From NCBI GenBank assembly GCA_016713025.1, contig JADJPZ010000003.1:558001-622000 (forward strand): a DNA stretch of 64,000 nt, in the 5' to 3' direction. Shown one piece after another: positions 28,615-37,927 of this stretch (positions within the stretch are counted from its first letter, which is position 1; each line of letters begins with the position of its first letter). The notes below the pieces were generated by a model. It did not search any database and was not told the DNA's origin. It saw nothing but the letters and a program-made list of their open reading frames with translations. Made by a program: the position numbers and the translations under genes. This stretch comes from Saprospiraceae bacterium (GTDB lineage Bacteria > Bacteroidota > Bacteroidia > Chitinophagales > Saprospiraceae).

Positions 28615-28708
28615 AATGCTTTCTCCTTTCACCGATACTAAAGAGCCGGTTGAAAATGCCCTTAAATGGATAGGATCCATGATATCATCAATGCAAAACA
28701 AAAATTAG
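28615..28708 (+). pseudogene. duplicated C-terminal fragment of the alpha/beta hydrolase
   Basis: The reading FTDTKEPVENALKWIGSMIS plus SMQNKN and a TAG is almost the same as the end of the hydrolase at 24806-24889, at base level too. Nothing upstream resembles the rest of that gene. It is therefore a relic of a lost paralogue or of a partial duplication that spanned the esterase and kinase genes. Confidence 0.85.
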
Positions 28709-28904
28709 TTTGTTAAAAAATAACACGTTATTCAGTTTAGTATAGTCTTATTTTGAAAAGCTATCCTTAACAAATAAGCTTATCATCCCATTACCAAATA
28801 AGTTGATCAATCACTCCAGGCAATTCGATTTTCAAGCTATTTTTATGATTAATTCGAAGGTAGAACTACTCAATAAGTATTATTTAACATAAAATTAACA
28901 TATA

Positions 28905-28940
28905 TACTAATGAATTAGTAGTTATCCTAATAAATTAGTA
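28905..28940. promoter_or_regulatory. double BlaI-type operator
   Basis: TACTAATGAATTAGTA (28905-28920) is a perfect 7-2-7 palindrome. TCCTAATAAATTAGTA (28925-28940) is the same with one arm change. The copies start exactly 20 bases apart, two helical turns, and cover the position of the -33 element in front of the TACCTTTG -7 box. This is where a BlaI/MecI dimer pair would block its own promoter. Confidence 0.75.
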
Positions 28941-28941
28941 G

Positions 28942-28949
28942 TACCTTTG
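28942..28949 (+). promoter_or_regulatory. -7 box of the blaI-blaR1 promoter
   Basis: TACCTTTG matches the phylum -7 consensus and starts one base after the second operator. Transcription should begin near 28954, which makes the ATG at 28966 the natural start of blaI rather than the TTG at 28951. Confidence 0.6.
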
Positions 28950-28965
28950 CTTGAAATATTTTGAG

Positions 28966-29328
28966 ATGATAAAATTAGCCAAAAGAGAAGAGCAGATCAT
29001 GCAGGTGTTTTGGGATCTTAACAAAGCCTTTATCCGAGATGTCATTCCACTCTTACCCGATCCTAAGCCACATTACAATAGTGTAGCAACCATCGTCAAA
29101 ATTCTGGAAGATAAAGGATTTATTGACCATGAAACCGTTGCAAATATGCATTGCTACTTTCCCGTGATAAGCAGAGAAGCTTATCAGCAGTTTGCTATGA
29201 AAGACATTGTAAGCCAGTATTTTGATAATTCATATCCCAGAATGCTGGCCTTTTTTGCCAAAGAACAAAACTTGTCAGATACTGAGTTGGATGAAATTGT
29301 TAAACTCATTAAAAAAGAAAACCAATGA
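28966..29328 (+). CDS. BlaI/MecI/CopY-family transcriptional repressor
   Basis: A 120-residue protein from MIKLAKREEQIMQVFWDLNK. A winged helix (about 1-75, with HYNSVATIVKILEDKGFI) is followed by a C-terminal dimerisation part. In the family the repressor is cleaved after signalling by the M56 metalloprotease encoded next door. Its stop overlaps the blaR1-like start by four bases (ATGA). A double palindromic operator lies upstream, so it is very likely autoregulated. Confidence 0.9.
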   Translation: MIKLAKREEQIMQVFWDLNKAFIRDVIPLLPDPKPHYNSVATIVKILEDKGFIDHETVANMHCYFPVISREAYQQFAMKDIVSQYFDNSYPRMLAFFAKEQNLSDTELDEIVKLIKKENQ

Positions 29329-31634
29329 TACCTTATATCGTATATACTGCAATCATTATTGCTGCATTTCTTATTTTTTACAAAGCACTGTTACAAAAGG
29401 AAACCTTCTTTAGACTCAACAGATATGTGCTTCTTACCTGTATGACGCTGGCCTTTGTCATGCCAATAGTCCCTGTACCACAGCAATTCTCATTCAGGCA
29501 AGCACCCGAAAATCTTACTATACCAAATATAAATTCAGTAACTCCCAAAGAGGACATAAGCATTACCCAAACTGAGATTACACCTCCACCCGTTGAAACC
29601 GATTTACGTCAAACTTTCAATACAGATTCTGTTGTACAATGGCTGATTTATCTCTATTGGTTTGGAGTGATCATTTTTGGTCTCAATTTTTTGCTCCAAA
29701 TAGTCATATTACTTTTCAAAGCATTTTCAAAGCCTGCCATCCTTGACGGCAAATTCAGAATTGTAGAGGTACCAGAAGATAAAGCTCCATGTTCTTTTGC
29801 CAATATCATTTTTATCAATCCTGAAAAATATGACTGGGAGACATACCATCAAGTCTTGTTGCATGAAAAAATTCATATTGAAGAAAAACACACGTTTGAT
29901 CTCTTATTGACTGAATTGATGCTCATTTTTCAATGGTTCAATCCTTTCGCGTGGCAATGGCGCAAAGAGCTCGAAAGCAACCTTGAGTATTTTACGGATG
30001 CCCTTATGCTGCAAAATGATGAAGTCAGCAAAGAGCATTATCAGATGAGTCTCCTACGAGTAGCGGCTCCAAATATTCCCTTAAGTATTACCACCAATTA
30101 TAATCAATCACTTCTTAAAAAAAGACTAATCATGATGAATTCAAAAAAATCAAATTTTCACACAATCTGGAAATATTTTTTTCTTCTGCCCATTATTGCA
30201 ATTTTCATTTGCTCATTCAACGAGCCATTTTCACAAAGCCAAAGTAAATTATCAATCACCAATGTTGATACTAAAAATGAGAATGACAATGGAATGAAAA
30301 ACACAGGATACTGGTTTGCTACCATCAAAAATGATCAGGTAAATATTCAGTTTAAAAATGACGATGATGAAGATAATAATAATTCAAGCGGTACCACCTT
30401 TCTAGTCAGCGAATTGGGCACTCTACCTATGGACAAACAAGGTACATTTTCTGTAAAAAGAGAAGCAGGTACCATGGAATTTACAGGCAAATTTGAGGGT
30501 AATAAAGGTATGGGCAATTATAAGTTTGTACCCAATAAGGGCTTTGTAGGAGATATGCAAAAAGAAGGAATAGATCTGAAAGAAGATACGGATTTGTTGG
30601 TCTTCTTTATGATCAATATCAAGGAATCTTATGTCCAAATGCTCAAAAAGACTGGATTCAAAAAGTTGGACAAGGACGACTTGATACCTTTGGCTGCATT
30701 AAAAGTTGATGAAGCCTATATTAACTCCCTCAAAATGGCAGGATTGAGTGATCTTAAACCAGGTGATTTAATTCCATTGAAATCGCTGAACATTGATAAA
30801 AAATACATTGAAGAAATTCGTAGTTCTGGATATAAAGATGTGACAGCTGACAAATTGATATCACTAAAATCTATGGACATTGATGGTAAATATATAGCTG
30901 ATTATAAGTCAAGCAATAAGCACAGAACTGATGAGATTACAAGTAACAATATAAGTAATCGGACCAACGATGGCGGAAATGAAGACGATGATATCATTGC
31001 TTTCAAATCAATGGACATAGATAAATCATACATCAATTCGATCAAAGAAAATGGTTATGATAATATCGCCAATAGTGACCTGATAGCCATAAAATCTATG
31101 GGTGTAACTCCAGAGTATATTAAAACTATAAAAAATTCAGGATATCCTAACATTGAAATAAGCGACTTGATTGCAGTAAAATCTATGAGTATAACTCCGG
31201 AATATATTAAGAGTGTTAAAAATGCAGGATTTCCAAATATAGAAATCAGTGACCTTATCGCAGTAAAATCACTCAACATAACACCCGAGTATATCAAAAG
31301 CATCAAAAGTGCAGGTTATCCAAATATTGAAATGAGTGATTTAATAGCAATGAGTTCGCTTAAAATAGATGAGGATTATATCAAAAACTATCAAAATGTG
31401 GGTTATGGTAATATAGAGGTCAGTGATATGATTGCATTAAAATCATTAAACATAACAACTGCTCTCTTTAAGGAATACGAAGATCTTGGGTTTAAAGATC
31501 TCGATATTCAAGAAGTAATATCCGCTAAATCCACGCGTACGACTCCGGCATTCATAAAATCTATGCGCGAAAAAGGGCATAATCTCAAAAGTCTTGAAAA
31601 GTATGTGACTTTAAGGTCGGTCTTAGAAAACTAA
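29325..31634 (+). CDS. BlaR1-like M56 metallopeptidase with long C-terminal repeat domain
   Basis: A 769-residue membrane protein. Transmembrane helices at about 5-20, 35-50 and 105-130 precede the cytoplasmic zinc protease with HEKIH at 180-184 and ESNLEYFTDALML; another helix lies near 285-300. In place of the penicillin-binding sensor of classical BlaR1 the extracytoplasmic part has a beta-rich segment (about 320-425) and then about eleven 29-residue repeats of the form DLIAVKSM-x-ITPEYIKSIK-x-xGYPNIEIS. Similar repeats occur in other M56 sensors; their ligand is unknown. It should cleave the BlaI-type repressor. Confidence 0.85.
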   Translation: MIPYIVYTAIIIAAFLIFYKALLQKETFFRLNRYVLLTCMTLAFVMPIVPVPQQFSFRQAPENLTIPNINSVTPKEDISITQTEITPPPVETDLRQTFNTDSVVQWLIYLYWFGVIIFGLNFLLQIVILLFKAFSKPAILDGKFRIVEVPEDKAPCSFANIIFINPEKYDWETYHQVLLHEKIHIEEKHTFDLLLTELMLIFQWFNPFAWQWRKELESNLEYFTDALMLQNDEVSKEHYQMSLLRVAAPNIPLSITTNYNQSLLKKRLIMMNSKKSNFHTIWKYFFLLPIIAIFICSFNEPFSQSQSKLSITNVDTKNENDNGMKNTGYWFATIKNDQVNIQFKNDDDEDNNNSSGTTFLVSELGTLPMDKQGTFSVKREAGTMEFTGKFEGNKGMGNYKFVPNKGFVGDMQKEGIDLKEDTDLLVFFMINIKESYVQMLKKTGFKKLDKDDLIPLAALKVDEAYINSLKMAGLSDLKPGDLIPLKSLNIDKKYIEEIRSSGYKDVTADKLISLKSMDIDGKYIADYKSSNKHRTDEITSNNISNRTNDGGNEDDDIIAFKSMDIDKSYINSIKENGYDNIANSDLIAIKSMGVTPEYIKTIKNSGYPNIEISDLIAVKSMSITPEYIKSVKNAGFPNIEISDLIAVKSLNITPEYIKSIKSAGYPNIEMSDLIAMSSLKIDEDYIKNYQNVGYGNIEVSDMIALKSLNITTALFKEYEDLGFKDLDIQEVISAKSTRTTPAFIKSMREKGHNLKSLEKYVTLRSVLEN

Positions 31635-31722
31635 GTAAAAGTCTTAGCCTTCACTTTAACCCAAATTTTGCATGTGACTACGTTGCGAGCACTGAAATAC
31701 CAATAAATGTGGGTTTAAGAAT

Positions 31723-31756
31723 AAATATCAACTGGCATGGCCTGTTGATATTTTTT
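31723..31756 (+). terminator. Rho-independent terminator after blaR1
   Basis: The 10-bp stem aaatatcaac / gttgatattt (31723-31732 with 31744-31753) with an 11-base loop is followed by a T-run. It ends the blaI-blaR1 operon and separates it from the serine hydrolase gene. Confidence 0.75.
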
Positions 31757-32725
31757 AAATCATTTCTTTTTTCGTCTCTTCAATTTAAATAAATATGCAA
31801 AAATTTATTGCTAAAACATTATTTTGCTTAGTTATTATACAAACACAAGCACAAACCAATAAATTATCTAACAATGATATTGTAAAAGATAAAATTGTAT
31901 ACTTGCTCAATCAAGGCGATTATAGAGGTGTTTATAATTTAGCCGCATCAAACTTCAAGAAAAATATTTCAGAAGATCAAATCATCAATCTACTTCAGGG
32001 AACAGCAGATTTTGGAGACATTTTAAAAACAGAAATACTCAGTACGAATAAGGGTGGTGTATCAAAATACAGACTTGTTTATGAGAAAAAATCTTTGCAT
32101 CTAGAAATGAAAGCGACAAAAAAATTGACATTTGAAGTTTTCGGTTTAAGCTTTTATACTCTACCGATCGTCCCTACACGGAAAGTATTTCTAAATGACA
32201 ACATGATGAAAACTAAGTTGGACAGCTCTGTTCAAAGAGCAATTACGGCTTATATGAGCAATGAAAATGTCTCAGGTCTTTCAGTTGGCATAATTCAAAA
32301 TGGTAATATGTTTACATATAATTTCGGAGAAACAAAAAAGGGGAGCAAGCAATTACCAACATGTGAAACAATTTATGAAATTGGATCAATTACAAAAACT
32401 TTCACAGGAATCATTTTAGCAAACAATGTACTAGAAGGTAGATTAAATTTGAGTGACGATATCCGAATGTATCTGGATGGAGATTTTCCTAATCTTGAAT
32501 ATAACGGGAAGCCTATCCAACTCGTACATCTGAGCAACCATACTTCAAGATTGTTATCACAACCTAAGATAGTTGGTACAAGGAAGGATCCGTTTGACCC
32601 ATCACAGTTATTTTCTGAAAAAATACTATCCGATATTTTACATAATATAAAAATCGATACAATACCTGGTCATAAAATTGAATATTCTAACTTTGCAGTT
32701 TCTTTATTGGGGTGTGTATAACAAA

Positions 32726-32756
32726 TTGCACAAAAATAAAAAAAGTATTAAATTTG
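32726..32756 (+). promoter_or_regulatory. transposase promoter, -33 box inside the left IS end
   Basis: TTG (32726-32728) within the inverted repeat, exactly 20 bases, then TAAATTTG (32749-32756) match the phylum promoter; the first transposase frame starts at 32795. Confidence 0.65.
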
Positions 32757-32794
32757 CCACACCTGAGTATTATTAACCAATAAAAAACGAAACG

Positions 32795-33992
32795 ATGGAC
32801 ACTAAAGATCAAATCTTAGAATCCATCCTGAGAAGTGTTAGAACCGAAGTTAGTTCATTTTTAGATCAAGAATCGGGAATTAAATGCCCAATTGAGTATG
32901 AGTTAAAGCTCATAGAAGTAAGTAGGAATTTTGCTAGAACGTTGCTGGATAAATCACAAGGTAAAATTCCAAAGAGTAGAAACTCAAAAAAAAAGTAATC
33001 ACCTATTTTGGTAAATTAGACTTGAAGAAGGATCACGTTCTGTGTAGCGGCACCAAAAAGTTTGCCATTACGCGATACTTACAGGTGCTGCTTTGTTTAT
33101 TGGGGCAAAGTAAGGTATTTGAAGAAGCTAGTGAAATGCTTGAGAAGCTTGTAGGGCTTAAAATCAGCGGCATGCAAATACAAAGAGTAAGTGAGTATTA
33201 CGGAGATCAATTAGATCCTGCCATCGATCGCAATATCGAGAGTTGTATCCCTAAGTTAGAAGATGTTAAAAAAGAAGATGCTGTATATGTAATGGCAGAT
33301 GGAAGTATGCTACTTACACGGGATGAAAAATGGAAAGAGGTAAAACTTGCTAGAATATTCACGCACAATAACATATTGAAAGTAAGTGATAAAAGGTCAG
33401 AAATTAGAAATTCGGTGTATGTAAGTCACATGGGGGGAGTAAGCGTATTTTTACCAAAATTAGAACGTCATTTAATAGGATATCAAAATAAGGTTATAAT
33501 CGGAGATGGAGCTAAATGGATATGGAACTGGGCGGAAGACAATTATCCGGCAGCGACGCAAATACTAGACTTTTTTCATGCCAAAGAAAAATTAGTACTC
33601 TTAATAAAATTATTTTTAAAAGAGCAAGAACGGCAAAATTGGATCGACATTCAATGTAAACTTTTGATGGAAGATAAGGTACATCAAGTGATAGAGAATA
33701 TAAAAAGGCTGAGGTGTAAAAGCGAAGAATCAAAAAGAAATAAAAGAAAAAAACGCTCCATTATTATGAGGAACATGAAGAAAGGATGTTTTATAAAACA
33801 TATAGGGACAGAGGTTTACTAATAGGTTCAGGCCCAATAGAAGCAGCCCATAGGAGTGTATTACAATCACGAATGAAACTCTCGGGACAAAAATGGAGTA
33901 TAAAGGGTGTAAATGCGATAGCCAACTTGAGATGCTTATACAAGAGCAACTCATGGCATATTCTTGAAAAATTTGTTAATGCGGCCGCTTAG
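32795..33992 (+). pseudogene. ISKra4-family transposase in three frames (one or two frameshifts)
   Basis: Frame A (32795-32998) starts MDTKDQILESILRSVRTEVS and reaches a run of nine A then G; the in-phase heptamer A AAA AAG (32989-32995) is a classic -1 slippery site and leads into frame B as KKKVITYFGKLDLKK. Frame B has YVMADGS, GDGAKWIWNWAED and DFFHAKEKL. A second -1 shift at A AAA AAA (33747-33753) leads to frame C with GLLIGSGPIEAAHRSVLQSR and the end at 33992. The first shift may be programmed, as two-frame organisation is common in this family; the second is more likely a one-base loss or a homopolymer error. Confidence 0.8.
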
Positions 33993-34612
33993 TGCAATTT
34001 GTTATACACACTTTATTGGGATATATTTTGGAAAAAGTAAATAACTTGACCTATGAAGAATTACTCAATAAATATATTTTCGTACCAACAAAAATGACAC
34101 ATTCAAAAATATCATTTAGCACCAATGACTTCCTAAAATATGCTCAAGGCTATACTCTGGGAGGTGATACAACCGGATATTGGCGAAATAAATTAGCTGA
34201 ACCGGCAGGTGGCATTCGGGCTACTTCGAAGGATATGCTTTTATATATCAGCGCACAATTGGAAGCAAAAAAGGGATCTCCTTATTGGTTGTCACATCAA
34301 CTTACAGCTGGCACCAATCTACGCGGGAAAGGATTAAATTGGGGAATTTCAACTACTAAAAAGGGATATTTACTACTATCGCATGATGGGGGAACAAGTG
34401 GTTTTTCATCTTTATGCTTAATCTATCCGGAGTTAAAATCTGGCATTATTTTACTGACGAATAACGGCAATCATAATGACGAGTCTTTCTATGACATTGG
34501 AAAATTAATTTATTCGGATTGGGTAAAGTGAACTTAAAAAATTCATACGACCCATACACTGGCAACTTCAATCAAAACAGTTTTCCATAATAAATACATT
34601 TCAATCAAACAA

Positions 34613-36355
34613 ATGGTAAAATTCATTCAATTATTGACATTGGCGCTGATCAGCAGCAATATTTTTTGTCAACAAACTTTAGGCTCTGAAAAGGAAAGTA
34701 AATATACCGAATATCTAATTCAAGACAGTGTTATGATTAAAACACGAGATGGTGCAACTATTTCGGCAATAGTAGTTCGTAAAAAAGGAGACCAAAACCC
34801 AAAACCAGTCATACTTCAATATACAATTTACGTTAGGGATAAAGGTAGAGACATTAGAACAACAAAAGAATCCGTTGACAACGGCTATGTAGGTGTAATT
34901 GCATACACAAGAGGTAAACGTTTTAGTCCTGACGAAATATTTCCTTATGAGAATGACGGTAATGATGCGTATGACGTTATAGAATGGATTAGCAAACAAA
35001 AATGGTGTAACGGAAGTGTAGGTATGTTTGGCGGTAGTTACAATGGCTTTACACAATGGGCAGCTTGCAAAACGTTGCACCCAGCACTTAAAACAATTGT
35101 ACCTTATGTGGCGGCAAGACCAGGACAGGGCTTACCTGTGGAAAATAATATTTTTGTAAACCCAAACTACGAATGGGCATTTTTCGTTGGCAACAATAAA
35201 TATTTAGACACATTAGCAGGAAACGACAGACAGCGTTTTAGAAATATGCAGAACAAATGGTGGGAAACAGGAGTTGCTTACAATAAGTTAGACAGCATTG
35301 ATGGCACACCTAACAAGTGGTTTCAACGATGGATAAGCCATCCTTCTTTTGACAATTATTGGCAAAATATGACACCATATAAAAAGGATTTTGCTCAAAT
35401 AAAAATACCTGTGTTGGCATTTGACGGTTACTACAACGACGGACAAAGTTCAGGCTTGTATTATTTGAGAGAACTGCAAAAATATAGCCCAGAAACACCT
35501 GCATATCTTATTATTGGACCGTATGGACACTTTGGCACTCAAAAAGGTGGAGAAGCTGTTTTGTATGATTATAAAGTTGACTCTGTTGCATTATTTGATA
35601 TTACCAAAGTTACTTACCAATGGTTTGACTATATTTTAAAAAATGGAAGTAAACCAGCAATGCTGAAAGACAAAATCAATTATGAAGTTATGGGTGCAAA
35701 TGAGTGGAGAAGTGCATCCTCACTTGACAAAATGAGTAATAGCTTTCTAACTTTGTATTTGACAAATAACAAATCGGGGAATTTTTATTCTGCAAGTTCT
35801 AAAAAGCCAAGTAAGAAAAATTACCTCTCACAAGAAATAGATTTTGCAGACAGAGAAAATAGTAATAACGATTATTATCCAGAACCCATTATACGCAAAG
35901 AAGTAGATACAAGCAATGGCTTCTTATTTATTAGCGACCCAATTAAAGAACCTACTATAATCAATGGTGCATTTTTAGGACAAATTAAAGCAAGTATCAA
36001 TAAAAAAGATATGGACTTCGGTGTTACCTTATACGAAGTAATGCCGAATGGTGAATATTTTCATTTATCCTATTTTATTGGTCGTGCCAGTTATGCACAT
36101 GACATTACAAAAAGAAAATTGCTAAAACCAAATACTATAGAAACAATACCATTTTCAAATACACATATGATAAGCAAAAAAGTAAGCAATGGAAGTAGAT
36201 TATTAGTAGCAATAAACGTCAATAAAAATCCTTTTTCACAACTGAACTATGGAACCGGTAAAGAAGTAAGTACAGAATCAATAAACGACGCCAAAGAACC
36301 ACTAATAGTTAAATGGTTTAATGACAGCTTTGTGAAAATTCCAGTATGGAGATAG
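34613..36355 (+). CDS. CocE/NonD-family hydrolase (X-Pro dipeptidyl-peptidase S15 type)
   Basis: A 580-residue secreted enzyme. Signal peptide MVKFIQLLTLALISSNIFCQ; the alpha/beta hydrolase domain (about 45-345) has the nucleophile in GMFGGSYNGFTQW, acid in FDGYYND and histidine in GPYGHFG; the C-terminal jelly-roll (about 370-575) is typical of the family. Members cleave ester or amide bonds, such as cocaine, glutaryl-cephalosporins and X-Pro peptides. It may belong with the neighbouring serine hydrolases in cell-envelope or antibiotic turnover, by position only. Confidence 0.88.
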   Translation: MVKFIQLLTLALISSNIFCQQTLGSEKESKYTEYLIQDSVMIKTRDGATISAIVVRKKGDQNPKPVILQYTIYVRDKGRDIRTTKESVDNGYVGVIAYTRGKRFSPDEIFPYENDGNDAYDVIEWISKQKWCNGSVGMFGGSYNGFTQWAACKTLHPALKTIVPYVAARPGQGLPVENNIFVNPNYEWAFFVGNNKYLDTLAGNDRQRFRNMQNKWWETGVAYNKLDSIDGTPNKWFQRWISHPSFDNYWQNMTPYKKDFAQIKIPVLAFDGYYNDGQSSGLYYLRELQKYSPETPAYLIIGPYGHFGTQKGGEAVLYDYKVDSVALFDITKVTYQWFDYILKNGSKPAMLKDKINYEVMGANEWRSASSLDKMSNSFLTLYLTNNKSGNFYSASSKKPSKKNYLSQEIDFADRENSNNDYYPEPIIRKEVDTSNGFLFISDPIKEPTIINGAFLGQIKASINKKDMDFGVTLYEVMPNGEYFHLSYFIGRASYAHDITKRKLLKPNTIETIPFSNTHMISKKVSNGSRLLVAINVNKNPFSQLNYGTGKEVSTESINDAKEPLIVKWFNDSFVKIPVWR

Positions 36356-36761
36356 TCGTTTAAAAGGTATTTAAAAATGTCTTATCTATTAACAAATAAG
36401 CTGAACATAAAACAAGAATAAGGCTCTAAAATCACCCCAAATACTGCTATGACATTTTTAGTGTTTTCCCTTTAGAATTGATAGACAAAAACTTTAAAAA
36501 AGAAAAAAGATCTCATTTATTTTTTTCTCAAAACAAAGCTATTTTCTGTAATTTCGGTCATTTGTCAAAAAAAAAGCAATAGAGAAAATGAACGAAGAGA
36601 AGTACAAAGCACCAAAGGCAAGCCTTTGCTGTAGTGAACAGTTTATGGGCTTTGGACGCGGACTGCTTTGATATTATGGTTTTGTGAACCAATAAAGGGA
36701 CTAAGACGATCCACCTTTTCTCGCAACTCATCCTCCATATTCCACAGTTCGGTAACATGTT
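36356..36761. other. intergenic region before DUF2141 gene
   Basis: About 400 AT-rich bases. A minus-strand frame of 47 codons (36643-36786) reads MGNLRSQQKHVTELWNMEDE and on, but it starts on the -7 box of the plus-strand promoter, so I do not call it a gene. No terminator or known element is seen. Confidence 0.4.
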
Positions 36762-36793
36762 TTTGCTGCGATCTTAGATTGCCCATACTTTTG
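36762..36793 (+). promoter_or_regulatory. promoter of the DUF2141 gene
   Basis: TTTG (36762-36765), 20 bases, TACTTTTG (36786-36793): a full match to the phylum consensus, 26 bases before the ATG at 36820. Confidence 0.75.
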
Positions 36794-36819
36794 TCCTATC
36801 AAATTAAAAACACAGATCA

Positions 36820-37233
36820 ATGAAATACATTTTTACCACAATTGCAATTTTCCTGAGTATAGTGACTTATTCTCAAACCAATACGCTCACAGTCACTGTA
36901 ACAAACTTTAAAAACAATGAAGGTAAAGTGATGGTAGCCATTTACACGGGTCAGGATAATTTTATGAAAAAGGCAACTTTTAGAAAATCAGCCATTATCA
37001 AAACCAACACAGCTAAAGTCGTATTTGAAAGTGTCCCTGATGGTGATTGGGCGATTTCGCTCTTCCATGACGAAAATGACAACAATAAATTGGACAAAGG
37101 TTGGTTTGGTATTCCAAAAGAAGGATATGGATGCTCAAATGATGCCAAAGGAAACATGGGACCACCAAAATACGAAGATGCTAAATTCCAACTGACCGAT
37201 CATAAAAGCATGACCATTAAAATCAATAATTAA
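36820..37233 (+). CDS. DUF2141 domain-containing secreted protein
   Basis: A 137-residue protein with signal peptide MKYIFTTIAIFLSIVTYSQ. The pattern LTVTVTNFKNNEGKVMVAIY, AISLFHDENDNNKLDKGWFG and GPPKYEDAKF is the DUF2141 fold, a small beta-sandwich common in Bacteroidota; the DENDNNKLD loop may bind calcium. The function is unknown. It shares a promoter with the TPR-like gene downstream (51 bases). Confidence 0.88.
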   Translation: MKYIFTTIAIFLSIVTYSQTNTLTVTVTNFKNNEGKVMVAIYTGQDNFMKKATFRKSAIIKTNTAKVVFESVPDGDWAISLFHDENDNNKLDKGWFGIPKEGYGCSNDAKGNMGPPKYEDAKFQLTDHKSMTIKINN

Positions 37234-37284
37234 ACATTAACTAATTTTTTAAACAATTCACTATTAAACATTAAATAAACAAGA

Positions 37285-37903
37285 ATGAAACATTTAATCG
37301 TATTATTAATCCTTACTTTAAGTATCTCTCTATCAGCACAAAGCGCTTACGAAAAAGGCATGCAATCTGCTATGGGACTTTGGTCTGAAGGCAAAAACAA
37401 TGAAGCCGTTGCCATGTTCGAAAGAATAGCAGCTGCCGAAAAAGACAACTGGTTGCCCAATTATTACGTGGCTCTTGTAAGTACAACTACGGCATTTGCT
37501 ACCAAAGACAAAACCCAAATCGATGCCATGCTTAAAAAAGCTCAATCTGCATTGGATAAAGAACTAAAAAAGCAGCCCAATCATCCCGAATTACTTGTGA
37601 TGCAAGCTATGATTCACACAGCATGGATAGCATTTGATCCCATGACCAATGGAATGAAACTCTCCGGAATAGTCATGGAGATCTATGGAAAAGCTGAAGC
37701 CATCGCTCCTGAAAATCCAAGGGTTGTACTTGGCAAAACAGAATTTGAAATGGGATCAGCCAGTTTTTTGGTACCGATATCAAACCTTTGTGTGCAAAAG
37801 CAGAAAAAGCAGTCGAACTTTTACTACTTTTAAGCCCGAAAGTGGTTTTCATCCTAATTGGGGACAGGAAAGGGCGCAAGCAATCGTAGCATCCTGTCAG
37901 TAA
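37285..37903 (+). pseudogene. TPR-like secreted protein with two frameshifts near its end
   Basis: The first 155 or so codons are intact: signal peptide MKHLIVLLILTLSISLSAQ, then helical TPR-type units (GLWSEGKNNEAVAMFERIAA). After GSASF the frame shifts, and the natural reading continues GTDIKPLCAKAEKAVEL and, after a second shift, FTTFKPESGFHPNWGQERAQ to 37903. Both shifts are repaired by adding one T to a T-run (near 37767 and 37825). Two independent losses in homopolymers could be real decay or base-calling errors. Confidence 0.75.
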
Positions 37904-37927
37904 TTATTAATCTTCAGAACGATCATT

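Larger units (their letters stand above)
32712..34011 (+). mobile_element. ISKra4-family insertion sequence, 1300 bp
   Basis: Perfect 20-bp terminal inverted repeats gtgtgtataacaaattgcac (32712-32731) and the inverted copy at 33992-34011 are flanked by the 9-bp direct repeat tttattggg (32703-32711, 34012-34020). The interior encodes the transposase in three frames. The ends are nearly identical to those of the short element at 58918-59055. Confidence 0.93.
31795..34531 (+). pseudogene. serine hydrolase (beta-lactamase/PBP-like) interrupted by an ISKra4-type element
   Basis: The 5' part (31795-32711) encodes a signal peptide (MQKFIAKTLFCLVIIQTQAQ), a DUF3887-like domain (about 25-120) and a PBP-like domain with SxxK in GSITK and YSN in EYSNFAV. 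The 3' part resumes at 34021 (YILEKVNNLTYEELL) and ends at 34531 with LSHDGGTSGF. Removing the element and one 9-bp tttattggg copy gives ...AVSLLGYILEK in frame, so the gene was intact just before insertion. The truncated product loses the C-terminal half of the fold, including the third catalytic motif. Confidence 0.92.

Noticed and set aside
36643..36786. 47-codon minus-strand frame with protein-like text
   Set aside because: Its start codon lies on the -7 box of a strong plus-strand promoter and there is no partner gene or promoter on its own strand.
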